Of a DNA stretch of 21,175 nt, positions 8,389 to 15,988 are shown one piece after another. Position numbers and translations under genes: made by a program. The stretch is from CBFGRV01 sp965651265 (lineage in GTDB: Bacteria > Bacteroidota > Rhodothermia > Rhodothermales > VXPQ01): the NCBI GenBank assembly GCA_965651265.1, contig CBFGRV010000052.1, positions 1-21,175 of the forward strand, read 5' to 3'. The number at the start of each line of letters is the position of its first letter. Position 1 is the first letter of the stretch. The notes under the pieces are model-generated. The model searched no databases. It had not been told where the DNA came from and was given only the letters and a program-made list of their open reading frames with translations.

Positions 8389-8394
8389 CTCTCC
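8389..8394 (-). promoter_or_regulatory. Ribosome binding site of coiled-coil copy 1
   Basis: GGAGAG read on the minus strand, four nt before the ATG at 8384. It fixes the start of this gene at MKRQIIQD rather than at an upstream codon in the same open frame. The matching start in the paralogue at 14698 agrees. Confidence 0.65.
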
Positions 8395-8559
8395 GTCAGG
8401 TTGGAGGGTTCGAGAATCGAGCCGCCTCGATGCGCCGCGCCGACTCGAGGCCATACTCGCGTCCCGGCCAATCGAATGCTCGTGCCGTACTGAATAAGAC
8501 ACTTCCGGCGGACCGATATAACCTGTCGAGGCGTACCCCCAACCAAAACCGGAGGCCGG

Positions 8560-10386
8560 ATGTCCTTACGCATTGAAGACTATGCGCTCATCGGCGACTG
8601 CGAAACGGCGGCGCTCGTCGGGCGAAACGGCTCCATCGATTGGCTATGCTGGCCGCGTTTCGACTCCGACGCCTGCTTCGCCGCGCTCCTTGGCACGCCG
8701 GAGAATGGCCGCTGGCTGATTGCGCCGACTGATGACATCCGGCAGGTCTCGCGCAGCTATCGGCGCGACACGCTCATCCTCGAGACGCGCTTGGAGACCG
8801 ACAGCGGCTCCGTCAAGCTCATCGATTTCATGCCGCTGCGAGGCGAGAACTCGGACGTCGTGCGGATCATTTGCGGCGAGCGCGGCGCCGTCAACATGCA
8901 CACCGAGCTTGTCATCCGGTTTGGATACGGGCGCGATGTCCCGTGGGTCACCCGACAGTCGGATGGTACGCTCCGGGCCATCGTGGGTCCGGATATGATC
9001 GTACTCACCACGCCCCTCGAGATCCACGGCGAGAATCTCAAGACGGTCGGCGACTTCACGGTGCGCGAGGGGGATCGCATCCCGATGGTGCTCACCTTCG
9101 GCCATTCGCACCTCGATCCGCCGGAGCAGGTCGATGCTGAGACGGCACTGGAGGACACGGAGACTTTCTGGACGAATTGGTCGGATCAGGTCGAGACCTC
9201 CGGCGAATATTCCGACGCCATCCGTCGCTCCCTCATTACGCTGAAGGCCCTCACGTACACCCCAACCGGCGGGATCGTCGCGGCCCCCACGACCTCACTG
9301 CCCGAGCGCATAGGCGGCGTCCGAAACTGGGACTACCGCTACTGTTGGCTGCGCGATGCCACGCTGACCCTTCTGGCCCTGATGAATTCCGGCCACTTCG
9401 GCGAGGCCGAGGCCTGGCGCGACTGGCTCGTCCGGGCCGCTGCAGGGGCGCCCGATCAGACCCAGATCCTCTACGGCATTGCCGGCGAGCGGCGGATTCC
9501 GGAGTGGGAGATCCCATGGCTCTCGGGGTACGAAGGTTCGACGCCGGTGCGCATCGGGAATGCCGCGCACGAGCAGCTTCAGCTCGACGTTTTCGGCGAG
9601 GTCATGGATGCGCTGCATCATGCCAGGCTCGGCGGCCTCCCGCCGAATGAGGATGCGTGGGCCTTCCAGCGCAAGCTGCTCGTCCATCTTGAAAGCATCT
9701 GGAATGAGCCCGACGAGGGCCTCTGGGAGATACGATCGGAGAGGCGGCACTTCACGTTTTCAAAGGTGATGACCTGGGTCGCGTTCGATCGCGGCATCAA
9801 GGGAATCGAGCAGTTCGGGTTGGATGGGCCGCTGGATCGATGGCGCGAGCTGCGCGATCACATCAGGGAGTCCGTCTGCCGCCGCGGCTACAACGCGAAG
9901 AAGGGCTGTTTCGTGCAGTCGTACGAGTCCGACGAGGTCGATGCCAGCCTCCTTCTGCTTCCGACGGTCGGCTTCATCTCCATCGACGACGAGCGAATGG
10001 TGGGGACGGTCGCGGCCATCGAGCAGGAGCTGATGGCGGATGGGCTCGTCTTGCGCTACGACACGTCCCGGTCCGAGGACGGCCTGCCCCCCGGCGAAGG
10101 CGCCTTCCTGGCCTGCAGCTTCTGGCTGGCGGACGTGTACGTGATGATGGGCCGTGTCGACGAGGCACGCGCGCTGTTCGAGCGCCTCCTTTCGCTGCGC
10201 AACGACGTTGGACTGCTGGCGGAAGAGTATGACGCTCTTCATGGCCGCCAGGTCGGCAACTTCCCGCAAGCCTTTTCGCACGTCACGCTGGTGAACACGG
10301 CGTACAACCTCTCGCGCCTTCAGAAGCCATCCGAGCAGCGGGCGGCCGCGGGGCAGATCGACGTGCGGCAATCTGAGGCGGGCTAG
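8560..10386 (+). CDS. GH15 family glycoside hydrolase (glucoamylase/trehalase-like)
   Basis: Enzyme of 608 aa, the usual length for bacterial GH15 proteins annotated as glucan 1,4-alpha-glucosidase or trehalase. The start ATG at 8560 has GGAGG at 8551-8555. The N-terminal ~230 residues are the beta-rich domain, opening with I-x-D-Y-A-L-I-G-D-C-E-T and G-S-I-D-W-L-C-W-P-R-F-D-S. The rest is the alpha/alpha barrel, with N-W-D-Y-R-Y-C-W-L-R-D-A near residue 261. The probable general acid is Glu390 in G-L-W-E-I-R and the probable base is Glu513 in P-G-E-G-A-F-L-A-C-S-F-W. There is no signal peptide, so it should act in the cytoplasm on trehalose or maltodextrins. Which substrate cannot be decided by eye. 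It is divergent from coiled-coil copy 1 across 175 bp and convergent with the flavoprotein gene. Confidence 0.93.
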   Translation: MSLRIEDYALIGDCETAALVGRNGSIDWLCWPRFDSDACFAALLGTPENGRWLIAPTDDIRQVSRSYRRDTLILETRLETDSGSVKLIDFMPLRGENSDVVRIICGERGAVNMHTELVIRFGYGRDVPWVTRQSDGTLRAIVGPDMIVLTTPLEIHGENLKTVGDFTVREGDRIPMVLTFGHSHLDPPEQVDAETALEDTETFWTNWSDQVETSGEYSDAIRRSLITLKALTYTPTGGIVAAPTTSLPERIGGVRNWDYRYCWLRDATLTLLALMNSGHFGEAEAWRDWLVRAAAGAPDQTQILYGIAGERRIPEWEIPWLSGYEGSTPVRIGNAAHEQLQLDVFGEVMDALHHARLGGLPPNEDAWAFQRKLLVHLESIWNEPDEGLWEIRSERRHFTFSKVMTWVAFDRGIKGIEQFGLDGPLDRWRELRDHIRESVCRRGYNAKKGCFVQSYESDEVDASLLLLPTVGFISIDDERMVGTVAAIEQELMADGLVLRYDTSRSEDGLPPGEGAFLACSFWLADVYVMMGRVDEARALFERLLSLRNDVGLLAEEYDALHGRQVGNFPQAFSHVTLVNTAYNLSRLQKPSEQRAAAGQIDVRQSEAG

Positions 10387-10459
10387 CGCGATTGCGCAGC
10401 AGCGTTGCCTCGTGGCGGCACAATCAGTGCGGCGATTCGCGCCGGTACGATGCCATCTT

Positions 10460-11578
10460 TCACGGCAGGCCGAGGTGCTTCATCAGCTCCGCCGCCGCGG
10501 CGCCGCCCGCGCGATTCGCTCCGATCGTTGAGGCCGAAGGCCCGTACCCGACCAGATGCACGCGCGGCTCCTTCGCCACCTGAGTCGCGAGGCGGCCTGC
10601 CATTTTGATGCCGCCCCCGGGCTCGCGAAGCATGAGCGGTGCCAAGTGGTCGAGCGCGCTCCGGAAGCCCGTGCACCAGAGGATGACATCGACTCTCAGG
10701 AAGCTGCCATCTGCCCACCGCACGCCATCCTCCTCGACCTCGCTGAACATCGGGCGGCGCTCCAAAACCCCGCGCCGCCGCATTGCCTCGATGGCCGGCG
10801 TGATGGGGATGCCGGTGACAGACACGACCGACCCGGGCGGACCGCCGCGCCGCACCCGCTCCTCAACGAGGCGCACGGCCCTTCGTCCCGCCTCCTCATC
10901 GAAAGGGCCCTCGCGAAAATCAGGCGGGCGCCGCGTGACCCACGTCGTCTCCGTGACGCGCGAGATCTCATCGAGGAGTTGGATGGCGGATATCCCACCG
11001 CCGACGATCAACACATGGCGCCCAACGAACGCATCCGGAGTCTCGTAATCCCTGGTGTGGAGCTGCCGGCCGCGAAATCGGTCGCGTCCGGGGTAGTCCG
11101 GGATGTAGGGCGACTCCCACGTGCCCGTTGCATTGATGATGCCGCGTGCGGAGAAATGCACGCGGTCGGTCTCGACGCGAAACCGTTCGCCTCGCGGGCA
11201 CACCACCTTCACGGAAATGGGCCGGTAAACAGGAAGCTCGAACCGCCGCTCGTACGCCGCGAAATACTTCGGCACGGCCTCGCTGGCCGGCACCTCGGTC
11301 GCATCGGTGTCGAGCGCCTCCGCAAATCGCATCCCCGGCAGGTCGTGGATCCTGTTCACGGTACTCAGGGTCAGCGAAGGCCAGCGGTACTGCCAGGCGC
11401 CGCCGGGCTCGGCCGAGTGATCCAGCACGACGAATCCGCGATGCGGTTCGAGATTTCGCTTCTTGAGATGATAGGCCGCTGACAGGCCGGCCTGCCCGGC
11501 CCCGATCACAACGACCTCCGTTCGGATGACGGCGCGCGTGGCGGGCGCACGATCATCTGTGTGTATCTCCGATTCCAT
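10460..11578 (-). CDS. FAD/NAD(P)-dependent flavoprotein, flavin monooxygenase-like (CzcO type)
   Basis: Protein of 372 aa. The ATG at 11578 is chosen because GGAG lies just upstream and the FAD fold begins soon after; the open frame extends further upstream without homology-like sequence. A first Rossmann motif GAGQAG is at residues 26-31, followed by H-S-A-E-P-G-G-A-W. An NATGTW motif is at ~149-154. A second dinucleotide motif V-G-G-G-I-S-A-I-Q at ~192-200 should bind NADPH. A C-T-G-F-R-S motif lies near the C-terminus. This is the usual layout of single-component flavoprotein monooxygenases of the CzcO/TrkA-like group. The substrate is unknown. Despite the CzcO name, metal resistance is not implied. 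It is cytoplasmic, and divergent from the lipoprotein gene at 11725 across 146 bp. Confidence 0.88.
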   Translation of the reverse strand: MESEIHTDDRAPATRAVIRTEVVVIGAGQAGLSAAYHLKKRNLEPHRGFVVLDHSAEPGGAWQYRWPSLTLSTVNRIHDLPGMRFAEALDTDATEVPASEAVPKYFAAYERRFELPVYRPISVKVVCPRGERFRVETDRVHFSARGIINATGTWESPYIPDYPGRDRFRGRQLHTRDYETPDAFVGRHVLIVGGGISAIQLLDEISRVTETTWVTRRPPDFREGPFDEEAGRRAVRLVEERVRRGGPPGSVVSVTGIPITPAIEAMRRRGVLERRPMFSEVEEDGVRWADGSFLRVDVILWCTGFRSALDHLAPLMLREPGGGIKMAGRLATQVAKEPRVHLVGYGPSASTIGANRAGGAAAAELMKHLGLP

Positions 11579-11724
11579 GGACTCCGAACCGTCACCGACG
11601 CTCCCCGGTTCGCGCCGACAGGCTGCCGTTCCCAAAATCGGCATTCGCCATCCTGTTGCAGGCTTCGTAGATTCTGGTTTGACCCTTCGATTTGCGGTGA
11701 GCCCCACTAGACGAATCGAGACCG

Positions 11725-12288
11725 ATGCCGATGCGCCTCCGATCTCTTTCAACACTCGTCCTCGTCTCGTGTCTGGCCTTCGGATGCGGAGGCGACGACG
11801 TGCCGCAAGACGATGATGAGCTCGCCACAAGCCAGTCGGATTCTATGGCCGCGCTGTACGCCGGCGCAGACTCCGTCAGTCTGGCGCCCACGGTCACCGA
11901 TACGCGCCAGGTAGTAGCCGTGCTCGAGGACTATTTCGCTGCCCTCAACCGCGGCGACTACGTCGGGGCCTACGAATACTGGGTCAATGGCGGCGGGGGC
12001 AGCGGTAGGGGCCTCGAAGAATTCACCCGCCAGTTCGCTCAAACCACATCCGTTCACGCCCAGATCGGTGAGCTCGGCCGCATCGAAGGAGCAGCCGGTT
12101 CACGCTACGTGCGCGTGCCCGTGACCGTGCACACTGGCACGACGACGGGCGAGCATCGGCAGCTCGAGGGCGCCGTCACGCTCCGGCGCTCCCTCGTTCC
12201 GGGCGCCACGGAGGCCCAGCGTTCGTGGCGCATTTATTCGACGGATCTCGATTTCCTTGCCGAAGGAGCAGTTGGAGAACCTGATTGA
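11725..12288 (+). CDS. Lipoprotein with NTF2/SnoaL-like domain, hypothetical
   Basis: Protein of 187 aa. The N-terminus MPMRLRSLSTLVLVSCLAFG followed by Cys21 is a lipoprotein signal (lipobox L-A-F-G-C), so it should be membrane-anchored. A second possible start is the ATG at 11731. After an acidic low-complexity linker (D-D-V-P-Q-D-D-D-E-L), a domain begins with V-L-E-D-Y-F-A-A-L-N-R-G-D-Y-V-G-A-Y. This is the typical first helix of NTF2-like/SnoaL-like or DUF4878-like folds, and it ends with a W-R-I-Y-S strand. The fold assignment is inference. It is the first of three closely spaced plus-strand genes (5 bp to the next), ending with a GH172 enzyme. No function can be assigned. Confidence 0.8.
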   Translation: MPMRLRSLSTLVLVSCLAFGCGGDDVPQDDDELATSQSDSMAALYAGADSVSLAPTVTDTRQVVAVLEDYFAALNRGDYVGAYEYWVNGGGGSGRGLEEFTRQFAQTTSVHAQIGELGRIEGAAGSRYVRVPVTVHTGTTTGEHRQLEGAVTLRRSLVPGATEAQRSWRIYSTDLDFLAEGAVGEPD

Positions 12289-12293
12289 CCGCC

Positions 12294-12704
12294 ATGCGAT
12301 CACTCGTCATCGTTTCCGTCATCGCCATCAGCCTGTTTGCGTGCCGTAGCACGGTCCCCACGACGCGGTCGGGCGTCGAGTTCATGACCGACGCATCCGC
12401 GTATGCTCCCGGCGACAGCGTCCGGCTGCAGCTCGTCAATCACGAAGATCAGGAGATCGGCTACAACTTGTGCTTCTCCGATCTGGCTCGTGAGGACGAA
12501 GCCGGCTGGGTAGTGGTGCCGGACACGATGACCGTCTGCACCACCGAGTTGCGCTTGCTCGCGCCCGGCGATACGGCAACGTACGTCAAAACGCTCATGC
12601 TCGGGGTCGAGCCGGGGACCTATCGCTACCAGACCGGCATCGAATTTCAAGCGGACGGTCAACGAGAGGAAGTCGGCACCAATTCCTTCCGGATCGAGGA
12701 ATGA
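12294..12704 (+). CDS. Lipoprotein with Ig-like (Big_14/BsuPI-like) domain, hypothetical
   Basis: Protein of 136 aa. ATG 12294 is preferred over a TTG at 12285 that overlaps the previous stop codon. The signal is MRSLVIVSVIAISLFA followed by Cys17. The lipobox has Phe at -2, which is unusual but acceptable. The remaining ~115 residues form a beta-sandwich-like pattern: Y-A-P-G-D-S-V-R-L-Q-L-V-N, then Y-N-L-C-F-S-D-L, W-V-V-V-P and V-E-P-G-T-Y-R-Y. This resembles the bacterial Ig-like Big_14 domain with its two cysteines. Its stop overlaps the start of the GH172 gene as ATGA, which suggests translational coupling. Role unknown; it may be a periplasmic accessory or binding protein. Confidence 0.78.
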   Translation: MRSLVIVSVIAISLFACRSTVPTTRSGVEFMTDASAYAPGDSVRLQLVNHEDQEIGYNLCFSDLAREDEAGWVVVPDTMTVCTTELRLLAPGDTATYVKTLMLGVEPGTYRYQTGIEFQADGQREEVGTNSFRIEE

Positions 12705-14239
12705 TGACAAAGCCCCCCGACGCGCCGGCCTCATCGGAGCGCGACGCGCTGCCGTTCTGTACGTCTGGCTGGATGGCGCCATTTATCACACTAGTCCTGA
12801 TTTTGCCGCTGGCGGTTTGTCCGGCCGCCGGTCAGATCCACTCCGGAGGTCCCCTCGGCGATCTCTATCGTGCCCGTGAAGGCGGCCTCGTCCATTATTC
12901 CTCGGTCGATCCGACAGGCGGCAACAACGATTGGCGCCCCATTGCGCCAGGCGAGTCCCTCACGCTCGTCGATCATGAGGGCGCGGGCGTGGTTCGGCGG
13001 TGGTGGATCACCATCGCACCGCGAAACCACCGAGAGATCCAGCGACAGCTTATCGTCCGCTGTTTCTGGGATCGCGAGGCGGAGCCCTCCGTCGAGGTGC
13101 CCGTCGCCGACTTCTTCGGGATGGGATTCGGCGAATGGAAGGACTACATCTCTCTGCCCATCAACATGACGAGCGGCGGCTACAACGTGTATTGGCCGAT
13201 GCCCTTTCGCGAGCATGCCCGCATCGAGGTCGTCAACACGGGAAGCGAGCCCGTAACGCTCTTCTACTACAACGTCGACATCCGCACGTATGACACGCTG
13301 CCGGACGACGCGCTCCACTTCCACGCGCAGTACCGCCAGACACGCACCGTGGAGGGTGAGCCCGTCACCATCCTGCACACCACGGGACGCGGGCACTACG
13401 TGGGCACACTCATCTCCGTGCAGCCGGAGCAGGGGAGCAGTCTTTCGTATCTGGAGGGCGACGAGATGATCTACATCGACGGGGAAGAGACGCCGAGTAT
13501 CATCGGCACCGGCACGGAGGATTATTTCTCGTCGGGATGGTATTACGACACGGGCGAGTACAGCGCGCCGTACCATGGCGTGACGATCAAGGACACCGAG
13601 AAGGGCCGCATCAACACGTACCGGTGGCACATCGAAGATCCGATCCCATTCGAGCGTGAATTACTGTTCGAGATCGAGCACGGCGGCACGAACAGCACGC
13701 CGGGCGTCGAGTACGCATCCGTCGCGTTCTGGTACCAGACGCATCCACATCCGCCGTTTCCTGCGCTACCGGCCGATTTGATGCCGCTGTCCCAGATCTC
13801 GGCGCCGTCCATCGAGGCGGAATCGCTCGTGGCTCGGGCACAGGCTACAGGTGGCGAGGTGCAAATCCAGGAGATGGGATCCTTCGAGGGCATCTGGGGC
13901 GGCGATGCCCAGCTCTGGTGGGTGCTGGCCCACCCCGGCGATCGCCTGACGATCCCCCTGGACGCACCGGCGGAAGGCGAATACGAGCTGATCGGCTTCT
14001 TCACGCGGGCGCAGGACTACGGCATCATCCGGATTCACGTGAACGGGGAGGAGGTTGGAGACTTGATTGACCTCTACAATCCGCAGGTCCGCGCTACGGG
14101 CCCAATATCACTCGGGCGCGTCCGGTTGGATGTCGGCGCGAACGAGCTGGTCGTCGAAATTATCGGAAAAGACGTTCGGTCAGCCGGCTACAGCGACGGC
14201 TACCTCGTGGGCATCGACGGCTTCGTGCTCCGGGATTAG
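12701..14239 (+). CDS. GH172 family glycosidase (DUF2961)
   Basis: Protein of 512 aa. The start overlaps the previous stop as ATGA at 12701-12704; ATG 12704 fits the GAGG at 12696-12699 slightly better. A hydrophobic segment after Met25 (MAPFITLVLILPLAVCPAAG) acts as signal peptide, so the first 24 residues are either an extended n-region or the true start is 12773. Residues ~50-370 are the DUF2961 core: L-Y-R-A-R-E-G, R-W-W-I-T-I, D-F-F-G-M-G-F-G and G-T-G-T-E-D-Y-F. DUF2961 proteins are now family GH172, which includes fructofuranosidases and arabinofuranosidases. Glu252 and Glu273 lie 21 residues apart, the same spacing I recall for the catalytic glutamates of the Bifidobacterium alpha-D-fructofuranosidase. 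Residues ~400-512 form a second beta-sandwich ending in D-G-Y-L-V-G-I-D-G-F-V-L. The precise pentofuranoside or fructofuranoside substrate is unknown. Confidence 0.9.
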   Translation: MMTKPPDAPASSERDALPFCTSGWMAPFITLVLILPLAVCPAAGQIHSGGPLGDLYRAREGGLVHYSSVDPTGGNNDWRPIAPGESLTLVDHEGAGVVRRWWITIAPRNHREIQRQLIVRCFWDREAEPSVEVPVADFFGMGFGEWKDYISLPINMTSGGYNVYWPMPFREHARIEVVNTGSEPVTLFYYNVDIRTYDTLPDDALHFHAQYRQTRTVEGEPVTILHTTGRGHYVGTLISVQPEQGSSLSYLEGDEMIYIDGEETPSIIGTGTEDYFSSGWYYDTGEYSAPYHGVTIKDTEKGRINTYRWHIEDPIPFERELLFEIEHGGTNSTPGVEYASVAFWYQTHPHPPFPALPADLMPLSQISAPSIEAESLVARAQATGGEVQIQEMGSFEGIWGGDAQLWWVLAHPGDRLTIPLDAPAEGEYELIGFFTRAQDYGIIRIHVNGEEVGDLIDLYNPQVRATGPISLGRVRLDVGANELVVEIIGKDVRSAGYSDGYLVGIDGFVLRD

Positions 14240-14266
14240 CGCGAGCCACCTGGATGCGATCAGAAT

Positions 14267-14698
14267 CTAGCCGAGTATCGCGTTCACGATAGTCACGATG
14301 GTCCCGAAAACGCCTACGATGGCGATCATTCTCCGCGTGAGCACGTCCCGCAGATTAGCCATCTCCCCAGCATGGCGTTGCTCAAGGACATCCATTCTTC
14401 CGAAAAGGCGCCCCTCGAGGGTATTCATTCTTCCGAAAAGGCGCTCCTCGAGGGCATTCGTTCTTCCGAAGAGGCGCTCCTCGAGGGCATTCGTTCTTCC
14501 GAAGAGGCGCTCCTCAAGCGCATTCGTCTTCCCCATGAGTCGCTCCTCCAGGGCCTGCATCTGACCAACGAGTCGCTCCTCGAGCCGCAACACCTCGCCC
14601 GTTGTGGCCAGTTCGTCGAGGATATTTGCAAGAGCTTCGGCCTGCGCCTCGTCCATCTCGGTCCGGAGCAAGTAATCTTTAACCGTTTCTCGTTTCAT
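14267..14698 (-). CDS. Small hendecad coiled-coil protein with C-terminal membrane anchor (DUF1640/CCDC90-like), copy 2
   Basis: Protein of 143 aa, paralogous to the product of 7965-8384. The head MKRETVKDYLLRTEMDEAQA matches copy 1; 26 of the first 43 residues are identical. Residues ~37-102 are six 11-residue repeats (T-N-A-L-E-E-R-L-F-G-R), followed by a seventh, looser unit. The C-terminus (~125-143, IAIVGVFGTIVTIVNAILG) is a membrane anchor. The start is ATG 14698. It has no close Shine-Dalgarno, but its ATGA overlaps the stop of an upstream open frame preceded by AAGGAGG (see findings). It is convergent with the GH172 gene (27 bp apart) and divergent from the cupin. Unlike copy 1 it has no partner gene in the same direction. 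Function unknown. Confidence 0.87.
   Translation of the reverse strand: MKRETVKDYLLRTEMDEAQAEALANILDELATTGEVLRLEERLVGQMQALEERLMGKTNALEERLFGRTNALEERLFGRTNALEERLFGRMNTLEGRLFGRMDVLEQRHAGEMANLRDVLTRRMIAIVGVFGTIVTIVNAILG
14393..14590 (-). repeat. 33-bp tandem repeats, six units, coding the stalk of coiled-coil copy 2
   Basis: Six contiguous 33-bp units (starts 14393, 14426, 14459, 14492, 14525, 14558). The units at 14426, 14459 and 14492 differ from their neighbours at only two positions each, while the outer units are more diverged. The repeat sequence differs from that of copy 1, but period, number of units and position in the protein are the same. Confidence 0.9.
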
Positions 14699-14815
14699 CT
14701 ACGCCATCGTTTCAGATTCGGTTCGTCATGGGAGCAACCCACAGCCTCCTTATCTATAGACACATCCGAGCGGGATTTATCACGTCGCCCTTTCGCATCC
14801 GTCAAGAACCGCCAC

Positions 14816-15334
14816 ATGAACGCCGACATCCAGACCGAATTCCTCTCCGACGACGGCACCTTTCCGAACAACGCGAGGCTGCCCGTCATCATTTACAGGA
14901 ACGCGATGGATTCCGACACCAATGAGGGAGGGGATCGGGCCACTCTCTTCGAGGAGAGGTTTCGCCGAAACGGCTGGGGCGGCACCTGGCGGAACGGGAT
15001 CTACCCCTACCACCACTACCACAGCACGGCGCATGAGGTGCTCGGCGTGGCGCGCGGCTCGGCGCGGGTGCAGCTAGGCGGAGACAGCGGCATTAGGTTG
15101 GATGTCGACGCCGGCGACGCATTGGTGCTGCCGGCAGGAACGGCGCACAAGAACCTTGGCTCCAGTCCGGATTTCGTCGTCGTGGGCGCGTACCCGAAGG
15201 GTCAGTCGTACGACATGAACTATGGCGAGGAGGGAGAGCGTCCTCGAGCCGATCAAAACATCGAAAGCACGTCGCTACCCGAGGCCGACCCGGTCTTCGG
15301 AGCCGACGGCCCGCTCATGCAGCAGTGGGCCTAA
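14816..15334 (+). CDS. Cupin-domain protein (YjlB-like)
   Basis: Small soluble protein of 172 aa. The ATG at 14816 is chosen because the open frame upstream runs antisense to the coiled-coil repeats and has no protein-like character. Both cupin motifs are clear. Motif 1 is H-H-Y-H-S-T-A-H-E-V-L-G-V-A-R-G, with His67, His69 and Glu74. Motif 2 is G-D-A-L-V-L-P-A-G-T-A-H-K-N, with His111. These are the expected metal ligands, so a metal-binding cupin is likely. Size and the opening F-L-S-D-D-G-T-F-P-N-N resemble the YjlB family of unknown function. It is divergent from coiled-coil copy 2 (117 bp) and convergent with the methyltransferase (13 bp). No pathway context identifies its substrate. Confidence 0.88.
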   Translation: MNADIQTEFLSDDGTFPNNARLPVIIYRNAMDSDTNEGGDRATLFEERFRRNGWGGTWRNGIYPYHHYHSTAHEVLGVARGSARVQLGGDSGIRLDVDAGDALVLPAGTAHKNLGSSPDFVVVGAYPKGQSYDMNYGEEGERPRADQNIESTSLPEADPVFGADGPLMQQWA

Positions 15335-15347
15335 ACGCAAGCGCTGC

Positions 15348-15986
15348 TCACCGGACGTACACGAGCACCTGCCAGATGAAGCCTCGCTCCAGAAATGCGA
15401 GTCGAAAGCCTTCCCTGCGCAAGACGGCATCGACCTCTTCGGTAGGATGTACGAAGCCGCGCATCGAGCTGCGGCGCATTCGCATGATCAGATTGGCGAA
15501 CCGGACTCCAATGCGTGTCCACCACGTCGATCGGGGTAACACCGCGCCGTAGATTCGGCGGGCGCGGGCGGCCGACGCACCGACGAGCGCGCGCATGTCG
15601 GGGTAGCAGCAAATCACGCGGTCGAGTGTGACGACGTCGGCCGGTTCCACCTCATCCGCCAGCTCGACGAAATTGCCAAAACGGTGATCGATTCGATCGG
15701 CCACGCCTTGTCGCAGAGCCTCCACCTGAGCCGCGGCGACGAAGGCCGGCGCGGCGTCGACGCTCACGGCCCGGCGCACTCCCGCCTCGAGCAGCTCCAG
15801 TTGAATCCCGCCCACCCCGCCACCAATGTCCAACAACGTCTCGGCGCCGTTCATCCGCTCTCGAATCGCCTCCACGAGAACCCGGCTCGTGCGGCGGAGG
15901 CCCTTTTCGCGGTACTGCCGCAGCTCGCCCGCTGCAAATTCGTCGTCGAACTCCTGGGCCAATCCTTCGCATTGACAACAGCTCAT
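15348..15986 (-). CDS. Class I SAM-dependent methyltransferase
   Basis: Protein of 212 aa. SAM-binding motif I is L-L-D-I-G-G-G-V-G-G at ~51-60, followed by an acidic S-V-D-A-A-P strand end. A conserved block D-V-V-T-L-D-R-V-I-C-C-Y-P-D-M sits where the catalytic or substrate loop is expected. The N-terminus is unusual, with Cys3, Cys4 and Cys6 clustered (M-S-C-C-Q-C-E-G-L). I recall this cluster as typical of a widespread bacterial subgroup of uncharacterised methyltransferases. No signal peptide. It is the last gene of a minus-strand operon, starting 2 bp after the DUF72 gene ends. Neither a small-molecule nor a macromolecular substrate can be inferred. Similarity to Mg-protoporphyrin methyltransferases is only generic. 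Confidence 0.87.
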   Translation of the reverse strand: MSCCQCEGLAQEFDDEFAAGELRQYREKGLRRTSRVLVEAIRERMNGAETLLDIGGGVGGIQLELLEAGVRRAVSVDAAPAFVAAAQVEALRQGVADRIDHRFGNFVELADEVEPADVVTLDRVICCYPDMRALVGASAARARRIYGAVLPRSTWWTRIGVRFANLIMRMRRSSMRGFVHPTEEVDAVLRREGFRLAFLERGFIWQVLVYVR

Positions 15987-15988
15987 CG

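Noticed and set aside
10430..10444. Small hairpin CGGCG/CGCCG between convergent GH15 and flavoprotein genes
   Set aside because: Only 5 bp of stem and no T-run follow it directly on either strand, so a terminator call is not supported.
10556..11482. 308-codon plus-strand open frame opposite the flavoprotein gene
   Set aside because: The minus strand carries two dinucleotide-binding motifs and a full flavoprotein. The plus-strand translation shows no family features and is a GC-rich shadow.
12791..13630. 279-codon minus-strand open frame opposite the GH172 gene
   Set aside because: The plus strand encodes conserved GH172 motifs throughout. The antisense frame has no recognisable domain or RBS.
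6776..14239. Polysaccharide utilisation locus covering GH33, GH15 and GH172
   Set aside because: There is no SusC/SusD pair, the genes lie in separate divergent units, and GH15 lacks a signal peptide. A shared substrate is not supported.
14372..14815. Open frame running into the cupin gene from the left
   Set aside because: It is antisense to the 33-bp repeats of the coiled-coil gene, which leave all frames open. The cupin family homology begins only near the ATG at 14816.
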